A stretch of 64,000 nt of DNA from Paraburkholderia sartisoli (GCF_900107685.1 NZ_FNRQ01000001.1:1426001-1490000); one strand, 5' to 3'; shown: positions 18,312 to 27,574, numbered from the stretch's first letter. Made by a program: numbers and translations. Notes: generated by a model not told the origin, from the letters alone.

Positions 18312-18980
18312 ATGCAGCACCGATCTTTAACCCAGGCTTGCACGCGCGTCGTCGCCGGGATGTTTATCGGCGTCATGATGGCTGCAGCTCCCGGCGCGTT
18401 CGCCGACGAAGTAAGCAGTATTAACCAGAACGCCACATTTTCGATCCAGGATGGATCGAATGCACTCTCCACTCCGGGTTCGCAAAACCAGAGCGCCTCA
18501 TCGTCCAGCGATAGAGGCGCGCGGTCGTTTCTTTCCGGCATGGCCGGGAAGGCTGGCGATGTCGTGGTGGGCGCGCTCAACATGATTGGCGTGCGCTACC
18601 GCTGGGGCGGCAACACACCGGATTCCGGTCTCGATTGCAGTGGGTTCGTGCGCTACGTGTTCCAGGACACGCTGGGCATGGCGCTTCCGCGTCGCGCCGA
18701 GGAAATGAGCCATGTCGGCGAAAAGGTTCGCATGAGCGAATTGAAGCCGGGCGATCTCGTATTCTTCAACACGATGCGCCGCGCGGCTTCCCATGTCGGC
18801 ATCTATATCGGTGACAACAAGTTCGTGCATTCGCCGTCCACGGGCAGCACGATCCGCGTCGACGACCTGGATGACGGCTACTGGGAAAAACGTTTCACCG
18901 GCGCCCGTCGTATCGAGACATCGTTCCCGGAACAGCAGGATTTGCGTACGCGTGTGAAGGCGACCATCGGCGGTAACTGA
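18312..18980 (+). CDS. NlpC/P60 family cell-wall hydrolase (Spr/MepS-like)
   Basis: Exported papain-like peptidase predicted to cut peptidoglycan stem or cross-link peptides. The 222-residue product has a signal peptide (likely cleavage after AFA near residue 31), a Ser/Gln/Asn-rich linker (33-75), then the NlpC/P60 domain. That domain shows YRWGGNTPDSGLDCSGF (catalytic Cys109), AASHVGIYIG (His161) and KFVHSP (His173). No lipobox is visible, unlike E. coli MepS, so it is probably soluble in the periplasm. It has its own strong promoter and a strong terminator, so it is monocistronic. The exact bond cut is not readable. Confidence 0.9.
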   Translation: MQHRSLTQACTRVVAGMFIGVMMAAAPGAFADEVSSINQNATFSIQDGSNALSTPGSQNQSASSSSDRGARSFLSGMAGKAGDVVVGALNMIGVRYRWGGNTPDSGLDCSGFVRYVFQDTLGMALPRRAEEMSHVGEKVRMSELKPGDLVFFNTMRRAASHVGIYIGDNKFVHSPSTGSTIRVDDLDDGYWEKRFTGARRIETSFPEQQDLRTRVKATIGGN

Positions 18981-19013
18981 CCGGCATAACCGGTTCCGCG
19001 CGTTGCACGCATG

Positions 19014-19047
19014 AAAAAGCCCGCTTCGAAAGAATGCGGGCTTTTTT
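19014..19047 (+). terminator. Bidirectional terminator between NlpC/P60 and patatin genes
   Basis: Eleven-bp stem AAAAAGCCCGC (19014-19024) with GCGGGCTTTTT (19036-19046), flanked by T runs on both strands. It can end both convergent transcripts. Confidence 0.88.
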
Positions 19048-19121
19048 GCGTCTGGCGCTGTCTGTGGCGATTGGGGCGACGGCGTACCGGAGGCGCAGCG
19101 CGCAGCCCAGCCGGGTAACCG

Positions 19122-20081
19122 TCAGACAACGGGCCGTTCGGCTGCGAGTTTGCGCTGGAGTTCCGGCATGATCTTCGCGACGGCTTCCTCGCCGGCAAGG
19201 ATCGCGGCGTTGCGCTGGCTGAAGTCGCTGCTGTTCATCGCGGCGAGATTCGGGCGGATCACGAAATCGGCATATTTGTCGAGTTCGTAGGTCTTGATCG
19301 TCTGGCTCATGATCGTGAACGTCTGCATCAGCACGTCGAACGAGCTTGCCGTGAGCGCCGTTTCGGGGCGCGCGGAGATATCGACTGAGATCACGAAATC
19401 CGCCCCCATCCGGCGTGCAAACGAGGCCGGCACCGGGCTGACGAGACCGCCGTCCACGTATTCGTGCCCACCGATCTTCACCGGCTCGAACACCGACGGC
19501 ACGCTGCACGACGCGCGCACCGCGATACCGGTGTTGCCGCGTCGAAACAGGATCGGCTGACCGGTTTTCAGATCGGTCGCGACGATGCCAAGCGGCTTCG
19601 CCATCTTTTCGATCGGGCGATTGTTGAGCGTCGTGTTCAGGTAGTTCTGGAGCGCCACGCCCTGCAGGAAACCGCGTGTGCGAAAGGGCATCGCCCAGTC
19701 GCTGATCGACGCTTCGTCCATCTTCAGCGCGAGCCGGTTCATGTCAATGCCGGTCATGCCCGAAGCGTACAGCGCGCCGACCACCGAGCCCGCGCTCGTG
19801 CCGCACACGAGGTCGATCTGGACGTTGCGTGCCTCGAGCGCCTTGATCACGCCGATATGGGCGAAGCCGCGCGCCGCGCCGCCGCCAAGGGCAATGGCGA
19901 CACGAAGCGGCCGGGGCGGTTTGTCGATGGACGGCGGCGGGTTGTCCGTCGATGCAGTGGCGCCCGACTTGCTGCCGGCGGTATTGGACGTGCCCGACGG
20001 GGTCGTACACGCGGAAAGGACGGCGGACGCGGCAGCGAGTGAAAAACTGCGGCGGCTCAGACGGGGGGATGACGGCTTCAA
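19122..20081 (-). CDS. Patatin-like phospholipase lipoprotein
   Basis: Predicted serine lipase or acyl hydrolase of the patatin family. The 319-residue product starts with an Arg-Arg-containing signal (LSRRSFSLAAASAVLSAC) whose Cys25 forms a lipobox, so it should be a lipoprotein, perhaps Tat-exported. After a Ser/Thr/Pro linker come the oxyanion loop ALGGGAARGFAHIG (64-77), the nucleophile elbow CGTSAG with Ser96, and the catalytic dyad Asp in EYVDGGL (Asp210). It resembles the RssA/NTE-like bacterial patatins. The substrate is unknown. It is convergent with the NlpC/P60 gene. Confidence 0.88.
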   Translation of the reverse strand: MKPSSPRLSRRSFSLAAASAVLSACTTPSGTSNTAGSKSGATASTDNPPPSIDKPPRPLRVAIALGGGAARGFAHIGVIKALEARNVQIDLVCGTSAGSVVGALYASGMTGIDMNRLALKMDEASISDWAMPFRTRGFLQGVALQNYLNTTLNNRPIEKMAKPLGIVATDLKTGQPILFRRGNTGIAVRASCSVPSVFEPVKIGGHEYVDGGLVSPVPASFARRMGADFVISVDISARPETALTASSFDVLMQTFTIMSQTIKTYELDKYADFVIRPNLAAMNSSDFSQRNAAILAGEEAVAKIMPELQRKLAAERPVV

Positions 20082-20119
20082 CGATTTCTCCAGCGACAGG
20101 ACGCGGCATTCGTTCCTAC

Positions 20120-20140
20120 GCGATCGCCTCGGGCGATCGC
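20120..20140. repeat. GCGATCGC-type hairpin upstream of patatin gene
   Basis: Nine-bp arms 20120-20128 and 20132-20140 with a 3-base loop. Its position in the likely 5' leader of the minus-strand patatin gene could affect its expression. Confidence 0.5.
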
Positions 20141-20495
20141 ACCGCGCCGCAATCGGAACCGCAGCGCGCGCACATCATAAAGCAAAGCACCGTCACCGCG
20201 CGGTAACGGCATGGGAAAACCGCCCGCGCGGAACAGGTCGCGAGACGCGGCGCGAGCCGTTTTACGAATGCGTCGCGATGCGCGTCGCCGGACGTGTCCT
20301 GGAGCGCGTCGCGAGCGTCACCATGGAACGCCTCCTGAAATGGGTCCGTTGAAAGGTCCCGCGCCTCTTTCCATTCGACCAGAGTTCGCGCTTTAGCGTG
20401 CTACTCAGGCTCCATGCAAGAGGGTTACTGCAGACGCCTTCCAGAAGCCCCTCGCGCCCGCGCCCGGCGCGGCACGGGCGACGGCAACCGGCAGG

Positions 20496-20501
20496 TATAA
20501 T
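20496..20501 (+). promoter_or_regulatory. Putative gltX -10 element
   Basis: Perfect TATAAT, 131 bases before the gltX ATG. No recognisable -35 lies 16-18 bases upstream, so this is tentative. Confidence 0.35.
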
Positions 20502-20632
20502 CGCGGTCTTGCATCTGCCATTCGAGTCCACGCGCCGCGTAGCACGCCGCATGCGCCGCATGGACGCGTTCCGCTTTCGCGCGCCATCGCGATGATGTCC
20601 GCGCGCCGGCGCCTGCCTTCGAGTAACCGCAC

Positions 20633-22042
20633 ATGACCACACCCGTCCGTACCCGTTTCGCACCGAGTCCCACTGGCTTCATCCATCTGGGGAACATCCG
20701 CTCAGCGCTGTATCCGTGGGCGTTCGCCCGCAAGATGAAGGGCGCGTTCGTGCTGCGGATCGAGGACACCGATCTCGAACGTTCGACGTCGGCATCCGTC
20801 GACGCGATCCTCGATGGAATGAACTGGCTCGGTCTCGATTACGACGAAGGCCCGTTCTACCAGATGCAGCGCATGGACCGTTATCGCGAGGTCCTGAAGC
20901 AGATGGTCGAGAAGGATCTCGTGTACCCGTGCTACATGTCGACGGAAGAACTCGACGCGCTGCGCGAGCGTCAGCGTGTCGCGGGCGAGAAGCCGCGTTA
21001 CGACGGCACGTGGCGCCCTGAGCCTGGCAAGGTCCTGCCGGTGCCGCCGGCCGGCGTCGAGCCGGTGCTGCGCTTCCGCAATCCGTTGACGGGCACCGTC
21101 GCCTGGGAAGACGCCGTGAAGGGGCGCATCGAAATCTCGAACGAAGAACTGGACGACCTCGTGATCGCGCGTCCGGACGGCACGCCGACGTACAACTTCT
21201 GCGTGGTCGTCGACGATATCGACATGCGCATCACGCACGTGATTCGCGGCGACGATCACGTGAACAACACGCCGCGTCAGATCAACATCCTGCGCGCGCT
21301 CGGCGCCGAGCCGCCGGTCTACGCGCACCTGCCGACCGTGCTCAACGAAGAGGGCGAAAAGATGAGCAAGCGCCACGGCGCGATGAGCGTGATGGGCTAT
21401 CGCGACGCCGGTTATCTGCCCGAGGCCGTGCTCAACTATCTCGCGCGTCTTGGCTGGTCGCACGGCGACGCGGAAATTTTTTCGCGCGACCAGTTCGTCG
21501 AATGGTTCGACCTCGAGCATCTCGGCAAGTCGCCGGCGCAATACGACCACGACAAGCTCAACTGGCTGAACGCGCACTACATCAAGGAAGCCGGCAACGC
21601 GCGTCTCGCGGGCCTCGCGAAGCCGTTCTTCGGCGAACTCGGTATCGACGACGCAACGCTTGCCGCGGGTGCCGATCTGACGGCTGTCGTGGGCTTGCTG
21701 AAAGACCGTGCCTCGACCGTGAAGGAGATCGCGGAGAACGCCGCGATGTTCTACCGCGTACCGGCTCCGGAACCCGAAGCGGTGGCGCAGCACGTCACCG
21801 ATGCCGTGCGTCCTGCGCTGGCCGATCTCGCTGCCGCATTGAAGAGCGCGGAGTGGACGAAGGAAAGCATCGCTGCCACGTTGAAGGCGACGCTCGGCGC
21901 ACACAAACTGAAGATGCCGCAACTCGCGATGCCGGTGCGGCTGCTCGTGGCGGGCACGACGCACACGCCATCGATCGACAGCGTGTTGATGCTGTTCGGT
22001 CGTGAGGTCGTCGTGAGCCGCATTGAAAAGGCGCTTGCCTGA
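20633..22042 (+). CDS. gltX: Glutamyl-tRNA synthetase
   Basis: Class I synthetase charging tRNA-Glu. It is 469 residues long (E. coli GltX 471). It has [20 protein letters not shown] with the HIGH-type HLGN (18-21), [12 protein letters not shown], the ATP/tRNA region [15 protein letters not shown], and [11 protein letters not shown] (about 242-252). The C-terminal helical anticodon-binding domain ends [15 protein letters not shown]. As a neighbour of two tRNA-Glu genes it forms a local charging-supply cluster. No terminator separates it from the tRNA promoter at 22123. Confidence 0.96.
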   Translation: MTTPVRTRFAPSPTGFIHLGNIRSALYPWAFARKMKGAFVLRIEDTDLERSTSASVDAILDGMNWLGLDYDEGPFYQMQRMDRYREVLKQMVEKDLVYPCYMSTEELDALRERQRVAGEKPRYDGTWRPEPGKVLPVPPAGVEPVLRFRNPLTGTVAWEDAVKGRIEISNEELDDLVIARPDGTPTYNFCVVVDDIDMRITHVIRGDDHVNNTPRQINILRALGAEPPVYAHLPTVLNEEGEKMSKRHGAMSVMGYRDAGYLPEAVLNYLARLGWSHGDAEIFSRDQFVEWFDLEHLGKSPAQYDHDKLNWLNAHYIKEAGNARLAGLAKPFFGELGIDDATLAAGADLTAVVGLLKDRASTVKEIAENAAMFYRVPAPEPEAVAQHVTDAVRPALADLAAALKSAEWTKESIAATLKATLGAHKLKMPQLAMPVRLLVAGTTHTPSIDSVLMLFGREVVVSRIEKALA

Positions 22043-22122
22043 GCGATCGGTTGTGATCCCGCGCGCGCGAATGCGTAGGCATGCGGCCTTGAAAAAAGTC
22101 GCATGCGGTGACTCAAAGGGTA

Positions 22123-22151
22123 TTTACAAAACGAGATTCGCTATCTACAAT
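22123..22151 (+). promoter_or_regulatory. Sigma-70 promoter of the tRNA cluster
   Basis: TTTACA (22123-22128), a 17-base spacer and TACAAT (22146-22151), 18 bases before the tRNA-Ala 5' end, as expected for a stable RNA promoter. Confidence 0.75.
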
Positions 22152-22169
22152 CTCGCTTCTGTTCTGCAA

Positions 22170-22245
<76 letters not shown>

Positions 22246-22296
22246 TCAGAGCAGAATGAAGTCTTCCGCGAGTGCGGTGGTTGTAGCAAAAAAGAC

Positions 22297-22325
22297 TTCA
22301 CAAACAGCAGTGTGGCAGTTAGAAT
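22297..22325 (+). promoter_or_regulatory. Putative second promoter, upstream of first tRNA-Glu
   Basis: TTCACA (22297-22302), a 17-base spacer and TAGAAT (22320-22325), in the 141-base gap between tRNA-Ala and tRNA-Glu. It would allow Glu/Asp tRNA expression independent of tRNA-Ala. Confidence 0.5.
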
Positions 22326-22386
22326 ATCGTTCTTTGCTGTTGGCGGTAATTAGCAGCGAGAACAAGACAGAATCTGAAAAGATTAT

Positions 22387-22462
22387 GTCCCCTTCGTCTA
22401 GAGGCCTAGGACATCACCCTTTCACGGTGAGTACAGGGGTTCGAATCCCCTAGGGGACGCCA
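22387..22462 (+). tRNA. tRNA-Glu(TTC), copy 1
   Basis: 76 bases with CCA. The acceptor is GTCCCCT/AGGGGAC and the anticodon loop CTTTCAC (TTC). It is base-for-base the same as copy 2 at 22677. Confidence 0.97.
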
Positions 22463-22539
22463 GATATCAGCGTCGCTTGGTTGTCGAAAGCGATGTCGCT
22501 TGCAGAGAGTTAACTATCGCTCGCGGGCATGCAGTAAAT

Positions 22540-22616
22540 GGAGTGGTAGTTCAGTTGGTTAGAATACCGGCCTGTCACGCCGGGGGTCGCGGGTTCGAGT
22601 CCCGTCCACTCCGCCA
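22540..22616 (+). tRNA. tRNA-Asp(GTC), copy 1
   Basis: 77 bases with CCA. The acceptor is GGAGTGG/CCACTCC and the anticodon loop CTGTCAC (GTC). It differs from copy 2 by one compensated acceptor base pair (T-A here, C-G there). Confidence 0.97.
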
Positions 22617-22619
22617 GAT

Positions 22620-22655
22620 AAAGCCCGTTCAGGTGTACTTGAGCGGGCTTTTTCA
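22620..22655 (+). terminator. Terminator between the two Glu-Asp tRNA pairs
   Basis: Stem AAAGCCCGTTCAGG paired with CTTGAGCGGGCTTT (22620-22633 with 22638-22651, two G-T pairs), TGTA loop and T run. Copy 2 of tRNA-Glu starts only 22 bases later, so either readthrough occurs or copy 2 has a promoter inside this region. Confidence 0.75.
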
Positions 22656-22676
22656 TTAAAGGTGTAAGCGTACATT

Positions 22677-22752
22677 GTCCCCTTCGTCTAGAGGCCTAGG
22701 ACATCACCCTTTCACGGTGAGTACAGGGGTTCGAATCCCCTAGGGGACGCCA
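22677..22752 (+). tRNA. tRNA-Glu(TTC), copy 2
   Basis: 76 bases with CCA, identical to the copy at 22387. Anticodon TTC. Confidence 0.97.
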
Positions 22753-22833
22753 GACATCAGCAGCGCCACAGCAAGCCGGCGATGCAGCTTGAGAGAGATA
22801 ACCAACGCTCGCAAGCCACGGTGCAAACAAGCT

Positions 22834-22910
22834 GGAGCGGTAGTTCAGTTGGTTAGAATACCGGCCTGTCACGCCGGGGGTCGCGGGTTCGAGTCCCGTC
22901 CGCTCCGCCA
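22834..22910 (+). tRNA. tRNA-Asp(GTC), copy 2
   Basis: 77 bases with CCA. The acceptor is GGAGCGG/CCGCTCC and the anticodon GTC. It carries the compensated C-G pair relative to copy 1. Confidence 0.97.
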
Positions 22911-22917
22911 GATCAAG

Positions 22918-22955
22918 AAAAAAGCCCGCTGAGTTTCAGCGGGCTTTTTTCTTTC
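22918..22955 (+). terminator. Terminator ending the tRNA cluster
   Basis: Fifteen-bp stem (22918-22932 with 22936-22950), core GCCCGCTGA/TCAGCGGGC, 3-base loop, and a T-rich tail. Confidence 0.9.
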
Positions 22956-23162
22956 TCGCCGTCGAATCTCGAGGCGCTCCGGCCGTCGTTATTGAAGGGT
23001 GGCCTGAGTCGTTTCCGCTTGCCATCTTCATTCACAACCTTCACGACCTTCACGTCCGCGCCGCCCGTACGCGGTCTTGCCCGCTGTCTCGGGCAAACCG
23101 CCCCTTGCCAGCGCCCGCCGCCTGTCTTACCTTTGTGCGGTCATCATCCCGTCCGCTGCGCC

Positions 23163-23630
23163 ATGCTCGACCCGACCGAAGCCTTGTCGCCCGCTTTCCT
23201 GTTGCGCGAAGCCAGCATGGATGACTTCGAGTTCGCCGAGGCGCTTACGCGCAACAACATGGGCGGTTATTACAGGCGCCACCATCTGGTGTGGCGCGGC
23301 GATCTGTTTCTTGCCAGCTGGCGGGAGTCGGAAAACTTCATTCTCGAACTGGATGGACATGGAATCGGCGTGCTGCGAGTCACCGAAGAAGGCGATTCGC
23401 TGCATATCCGCGACGTGCAGATCGCCGAAGGACATCGCCGGCAAGGCGCCGGGACCTACATGCTGAACATGTCGCACCGGTGGGCGCGCGCGCGCGGGCT
23501 GCGGGAATTGCAACTGCGTGTTTTCGTCGATAACCCCGCGGCCCGTCTCTACCACCGCATGGGGTACCGTCCCGCGGGGCCGCGCCTCGCGCAACTCGGG
23601 GCGATCCGCCACATGGCGCGGCGCGTCTGA
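23163..23630 (+). CDS. GNAT family N-acetyltransferase
   Basis: Single-domain acetyl-CoA-dependent acetyltransferase. From ATG 23163 it is 155 residues. GNAT features are GIGVLRVTEEGDSLHIRDVQ (beta 4), the pyrophosphate loop IAEGHRRQGAGTYML, and LQLRVFVDNPAARLYHRMGY near the C-terminus. The substrate is unknown. Upstream in-frame ATGs (for example 22992) would add a Pro/Arg-rich, unlikely N-terminus that reaches close to the tRNA terminator. It is convergent with the AraC-type regulator, 27 bases apart, with no obvious terminator between them. Confidence 0.8.
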   Translation: MLDPTEALSPAFLLREASMDDFEFAEALTRNNMGGYYRRHHLVWRGDLFLASWRESENFILELDGHGIGVLRVTEEGDSLHIRDVQIAEGHRRQGAGTYMLNMSHRWARARGLRELQLRVFVDNPAARLYHRMGYRPAGPRLAQLGAIRHMARRV

Positions 23631-23657
23631 CACCTCTCTGGCTTTCACGCATTGCGG

Positions 23658-24551
23658 CTATTTCAGCTGGCCACGATGGGCATCCAGTTCATCGACGAAC
23701 AGGCTGCTTTCGTCTTCATTTTCTTCATGCCGGCCGTCGCGATGTTCGATGCCGCGTTCGATGAAGGCGCGCGGGCTTTCGCCGAACGCGCGCCGGAACA
23801 TCGCCGAAAACGCACTCTGGCTTTGATAGCCCAGCTCCTGCGCGACGAGCGAAAGCGGCCGGCCCTGGCTCAGCAGCGGAATCGCCCGCGCGAGAATAGC
23901 CTGCTGACGCCACTGCGAAAAACTGACTCCCAGTTCCTGGCGAAACAGACGCGCGATGGTCCGCGTGCTGGCGCCCACGCCCGACGCCCAGCCCTCGAGT
24001 GAATCCGCGTTGGCCGGATCGGCGATGACAGCTTCGCACAGTGCGCGCAGGCGCTTCTCGGTGGGCATGGGCACGGAGAGTGGTAACGGCTGCGAGCGCG
24101 TCAGTTCGTCGAGTGCCAGTGAGCCAAGCAACTGTTCGCGTGCCACCGAAAGACCTGGCGTATCGAGCGCGGCAATCACTTCGCGCAGCAATCCGGAGAC
24201 TTCGACGACGCGACATGTGTCGAGCCCCGCGGGCACGACCGATTCGTTCACATACAGCGTCCTCAAAAACGCATCCTCGACAATGATGACTTCGTGTGTG
24301 ACATGCGGCGGCACCCAGATTGCACGCGATGGCGGAACCATCCATGTCGTGCCCGACGTCGTCATCCGCAATACGCCTCGCGACGCGTACGCGACCTGCG
24401 CCCATGCGTGCGTGTGACGCGCGATGCGCACGCCGGCTGGCATCGGCCGCGACCGGACGCGGATGGGGTGCGTTGGTGTGGGCGCGAATTCCGGCGGAAT
24501 GTCGGCGAAATCGACGCGCGTCGATTCCGGCATGGCAATGGGCTGGTTCAT
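23658..24551 (-). CDS. AraC family transcriptional regulator with cupin sensor domain
   Basis: DNA-binding regulator of 297 residues. The N-terminal part resembles an AraC-type cupin: RIARHTHAWAQVAYASRGVL, then PPSRAIWVPPHVTHEV. The C-terminal part has two helix-turn-helix units (LEGWASGVGASTRTIARLF and LSLVAQELGYQSQSAFSAMF) followed by FRRAFGESPRAF, the AraC signature. A polar Glu/Asp-rich tail follows. The start at 24551 gives a normal length. ATG 24575 would add 8 residues, and neither has a clear ribosome site. It is divergent from rraA across about 165 bases. The effector and targets are unknown. Confidence 0.87.
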   Translation of the reverse strand: MNQPIAMPESTRVDFADIPPEFAPTPTHPIRVRSRPMPAGVRIARHTHAWAQVAYASRGVLRMTTSGTTWMVPPSRAIWVPPHVTHEVIIVEDAFLRTLYVNESVVPAGLDTCRVVEVSGLLREVIAALDTPGLSVAREQLLGSLALDELTRSQPLPLSVPMPTEKRLRALCEAVIADPANADSLEGWASGVGASTRTIARLFRQELGVSFSQWRQQAILARAIPLLSQGRPLSLVAQELGYQSQSAFSAMFRRAFGESPRAFIERGIEHRDGRHEENEDESSLFVDELDAHRGQLK

Positions 24552-24715
24552 GACAGGGCAGGGCCGCAACTTCATACGAAGGATGACGCCATTGTAGGGG
24601 CGTTGCGCGCAGCCGGACGACGAGTCGCGCGACGTTAGCCATCCGGCAGAGGGCCGCCGGAAATTCGTGCGAGGCATAATGCATGTCATCCCATTTATTT
24701 CCCCTGGAGCAAGCG

Positions 24716-25210
24716 ATGATCTTTGCGACCGCAGACCTGTGCGATGCCAATGAGGACAAGCTGGCCGCGGGCACGCTTCGCGTGCTCGATCCCGTGTTCC
24801 GGTTGTGGGGGCGCGCGGGTTCGTTTGCCGGCGAGGCCGTGACGCTGAAGCTCTTCGAGGACAACACGCTGGTGCGCACCACGCTCGAGGAAAACGGGAA
24901 CGGCCGCGTGCTGGTCGTCGATGGTGGCGGCAGCCGGCGTTGCGCGCTCGTCGGGGGCAATCTTGGCCAGATCGCGGAGAAGAATGGCTGGGCCGGCATC
25001 GTGGTGAACGGCTGCGTGCGCGATACGCTCGAGTTGAACGAATGCAATATCGGCATCGCCGCGCTGGCGACCCATCCCCAGCGCAGCCAGAAACGCGGAG
25101 GCGGCGAGCGCGACATTCCGGTGCGCATGCCCGGATCGGTCGTGCGTGCGGGTGAATGGGTCTATGTCGACATCGATGGCGTGCTGGTTGCGGCCGCGCC
25201 GTTGAACTGA
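24716..25210 (+). CDS. rraA: Ribonuclease E activity regulator RraA
   Basis: RraA-family protein. In E. coli it binds RNase E and lowers its activity. Related proteins are 4-hydroxy-4-methyl-2-oxoglutarate aldolases, and this subgroup may have that activity. The 164-residue product has [33 protein letters not shown], the metal/substrate-site block [19 protein letters not shown], and [22 protein letters not shown] 24716 is chosen over 24683 because GGAGC lies 5 bases upstream. A gamma-glutamylcyclotransferase-like gene follows 16 bases later and is probably cotranscribed. Confidence 0.92.
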   Translation: MIFATADLCDANEDKLAAGTLRVLDPVFRLWGRAGSFAGEAVTLKLFEDNTLVRTTLEENGNGRVLVVDGGGSRRCALVGGNLGQIAEKNGWAGIVVNGCVRDTLELNECNIGIAALATHPQRSQKRGGGERDIPVRMPGSVVRAGEWVYVDIDGVLVAAAPLN

Positions 25211-25226
25211 CCGGGAGGGGAAGGTC

Positions 25227-25628
25227 ATGCAGAACGTGTTTGTCTACGGCACGCTCAGGGCGGGGGAAGTCAACGACATCAGCTCCGCTGCTGCGCGCCA
25301 CGATATCGCGGCGCCAACGCTGCTTGGCACCGCGGTCGTGAAGGGCCGGCTATACGACTTCGGTAACTATCCTGGACTCGTCGTGGACGGGCACGGCGTG
25401 CCGGTCAAAGGCGATGTCTATGCAATCGAAGATGCACTTGTCGCGGTGCTCGACGAAATCGAGGAGGTGTATCCCGGCGTCGAGGGTTTATTCCAGGGAC
25501 GCGACGTCACGCTCGACGTCGATGGGACTGCGGTTGCGTGCCGCTTTTATCCCGTCGCGAAAGAGGCCGTGCTCGGGTTGAAGGAGATCGCCTCGGGCGA
25601 CTGGGTTGCGCATCGCCGCGGGAGATGA
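25227..25628 (+). CDS. Gamma-glutamylcyclotransferase-like (AIG2/YtfP) protein
   Basis: Small protein of 133 residues with the AIG2-like fold markers VFVYGTLRAGEVN (substrate loop YGTLR, 7-11), YDFGNYPGLVVD, VKGDVYAI, and LDEIEEVYPG, where Glu79 is in the position of the family catalytic Glu. Members convert gamma-glutamylamines or gamma-glutamyl peptides to 5-oxoproline, but many have no proven activity. It lies 16 bases after rraA with a GGGAGG ribosome site, so it is the second gene of that unit. Confidence 0.85.
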   Translation: MQNVFVYGTLRAGEVNDISSAAARHDIAAPTLLGTAVVKGRLYDFGNYPGLVVDGHGVPVKGDVYAIEDALVAVLDEIEEVYPGVEGLFQGRDVTLDVDGTAVACRFYPVAKEAVLGLKEIASGDWVAHRRGR

Positions 25629-25776
25629 CGGGATGCAGGGGCTGCACGGCATGCCGTGCCATGCGGGCGCGTTTTTTCACTAGAACCGCGACGGGTGTTG
25701 ATGCGCTCTCCGGTGTGAACCCGGTCACTGCGATCAGCGTGGCCAATGCACCGTCGCACCCACCACCCAGAACGAA

Positions 25777-25808
25777 ACGGCTCAATGGGCCGAGACCCAT
25801 TGAGCCGT
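25777..25808 (-). terminator. Hairpin downstream of aceB
   Basis: Perfect 13-bp stem (25777-25789 with 25796-25808) with a 6-base loop, 92 bases past the aceB stop. On the minus strand it is followed by TTTCGTT, so it is probably a terminator for aceB with a short U tract. The rest of the 271-base gap from 25629 shows no gene. Confidence 0.6.
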
Positions 25809-25899
25809 CACATCACGATGATGCCCACGTGCCAGACCCGAGCCGCGCCAGCGCTTCAGCAAGCCGTTCAAACCGGCCCGGATTGACACAAACGCGGTA

Positions 25900-27504
25900 T
25901 CAGATCTCTTCGTACAACGGCAAGGTCAGAAACTCGGTGAAGTTTTCCGATGTCGACATCTCTTCGAAGATTTCCGCGGCGCGCTCATAGGGCTTCGTAT
26001 CGCCGCCGACGGCGGCCTTCACCTTGTCGAGTTCCTGCTTCGTCAGATCGCGCACCATCGCGGCGGTGACCTTGCGATCGTCGTCGAGCTTGCCCTTCGG
26101 CGAACGGATCCATTGCCACACCTGCGAGCGGGAGATCTCGGCGGTTGCCGCATCTTCCATCAGGTTGTGGATCGGCACGCAGCCATTGCCCGCAAGCCAC
26201 GAACCGAGATAGTGGATGCCGACGTTGATGTTGTTGCGCAGGCCCGCTTCCGTGATGGGGGCTTCCGGACGGAAGTCGGTCAGGTCTTTCGCGGTGACCT
26301 GCACGTCTTCGCGCTGCCTGTCGATCTGGTTGGGCCTGTCGCCCAGCACCCTGACGAACTCTTCCATCGCGACCGGTACGAGACCCGGGTGCGCAACCCA
26401 GCCGCCGTCGTAACCATCGCCGGCATCACGCGCCTTGTCGGAGCGCACACCGCCCATTGCCTTGTCGTTGGCCGCCGGGTCGTTCTTGATCGGGATCAGC
26501 GCGCTCATGCCGCCGATCGCAGGTGCGTTGCGGCGATGGCACGTCTTGAGCAGCTGCAACGCATAGGCGCGCATGAACGGCACGGTCATCGTGATCTGCG
26601 AGCGGTCGGCAAGGCAGAAGTCCTTGTCGTTCTTGAATTTCTTGATCGCCGAGAAGATGTAGTCCCAACGGCCTGCGTTGAGGCCCGAGCTGTGTTCGCG
26701 AAGCTCGTACAGGATTTCGTCCATTTCGAAGGCCGCGAGAATCGTCTCGATCAGCACGGTCGCGCGAATCGTGCCGCGCGCGATGCCCACCGCTTCCTGC
26801 GCCGCGACGAAGATGTCGTTCCACAGGCGCGCTTCGAGATGGCTCTCGAGCTTCGGGAGGTAAAAGTACGGGCCCGAGCCGCGCTTCACCAGTTCCTTCG
26901 CGTTGTGGAACAGAAAGAGCGCGAAATCGAAGATGCCGCCAGACACGCGCTGCCCGTCGACCGTCACGTGCTTTTCGTCGAGATGCCAGCCACGCGGACG
27001 CACGATCAGCGTCGCGACCTTGTCGTTGAGGCGGTACGACTTGCCGTTCTGTTCGAGCGAAATCTCACGGCGCACGGCGTCTTTCAGGTTCAGATGCCCG
27101 GTGATCAGGTTGTCCCAGCTCGGCGCGTTCGAATCCTCGAAGTCCGTCATGTACGAATCCGCGCCCGAATTCAGCGCGTTGATGATCATCTTGCGTTCCA
27201 CCGGCCCCGTGATCTCGACGCGACGGCATTGGAGATCCTTCGGCAGCGGCGCGACCTTCCAGTCGCTGTCGCGGATGGACTTCGTTTCAGCGAGGAAGTC
27301 GGGGCGCTCGCCGGCGTCGAGACGTTTCGTGCGCTCGGCGCGCGCCTTCAGCAGTTGCTGGCGACGCGGCTCGAATACGCGATGCAGGTTCGCGACGAGC
27401 TCCAGTGCGGCGGGCGTGAGAATCGATTCGAAGCCCGGCTTGATTTCAGCGGTGATACGCATGCCCTGTGGCAGTTGCAACGACAACGACGATTGATTCG
27501 TCAT
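25900..27504 (-). CDS. aceB: Malate synthase A
   Basis: Second enzyme of the glyoxylate shunt. It condenses glyoxylate with acetyl-CoA to malate, allowing growth on acetate or fatty acids. The 534-residue length is that of isoform A. Visible blocks are [32 protein letters not shown] with the catalytic Arg, [40 protein letters not shown] (Glu/Asp metal ligands), [13 protein letters not shown], and [20 protein letters not shown] with the catalytic Asp. The ribosome site GGGAGA precedes the ATG. A haloacid dehalogenase gene lies 70 bases upstream on the same strand, and aceA is 2.8 kb away beyond a LysR and a stress protein gene. Confidence 0.97.
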   Translation of the reverse strand: MTNQSSLSLQLPQGMRITAEIKPGFESILTPAALELVANLHRVFEPRRQQLLKARAERTKRLDAGERPDFLAETKSIRDSDWKVAPLPKDLQCRRVEITGPVERKMIINALNSGADSYMTDFEDSNAPSWDNLITGHLNLKDAVRREISLEQNGKSYRLNDKVATLIVRPRGWHLDEKHVTVDGQRVSGGIFDFALFLFHNAKELVKRGSGPYFYLPKLESHLEARLWNDIFVAAQEAVGIARGTIRATVLIETILAAFEMDEILYELREHSSGLNAGRWDYIFSAIKKFKNDKDFCLADRSQITMTVPFMRAYALQLLKTCHRRNAPAIGGMSALIPIKNDPAANDKAMGGVRSDKARDAGDGYDGGWVAHPGLVPVAMEEFVRVLGDRPNQIDRQREDVQVTAKDLTDFRPEAPITEAGLRNNINVGIHYLGSWLAGNGCVPIHNLMEDAATAEISRSQVWQWIRSPKGKLDDDRKVTAAMVRDLTKQELDKVKAAVGGDTKPYERAAEIFEEMSTSENFTEFLTLPLYEEI

Positions 27505-27574
27505 GGTTTCTCCCTTGGTCGGTCAGATTACGGAAATGCGATGAGGTGCTTCATGCTCGTTCAAACTGTCCAGT

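Larger units (their letters stand above)
20082..20632. other. 551-base divergent region between patatin gene and gltX
   Basis: No gene can be supported here. It holds a perfect 9-bp GCGATCGCC/GGCGATCGC hairpin (20120-20140), 39 bases before the patatin start, and a TATAAT hexamer at 20496-20501 that may be the gltX -10. The remaining GC-rich sequence shows open frames on both strands that look like chance. Confidence 0.45.
22387..22955 (+). repeat. Tandem duplication of a tRNA-Glu/tRNA-Asp/terminator unit
   Basis: Unit 1 is 22387-22655 and unit 2 is 22677-22955. Order, genes and terminator position match. The spacers between Glu and Asp have diverged but still share pieces at both ends, such as ATCAGC just after the Glu CCA. 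Confidence 0.8.

Noticed and set aside
22992-23162. N-terminal extension of the GNAT protein from the upstream ATG at 22992
   Set aside because: The added sequence is Pro/Arg/Ser-rich, starts close to the tRNA terminator and does not fit the domain. ATG 23163 gives a normal single-domain length.
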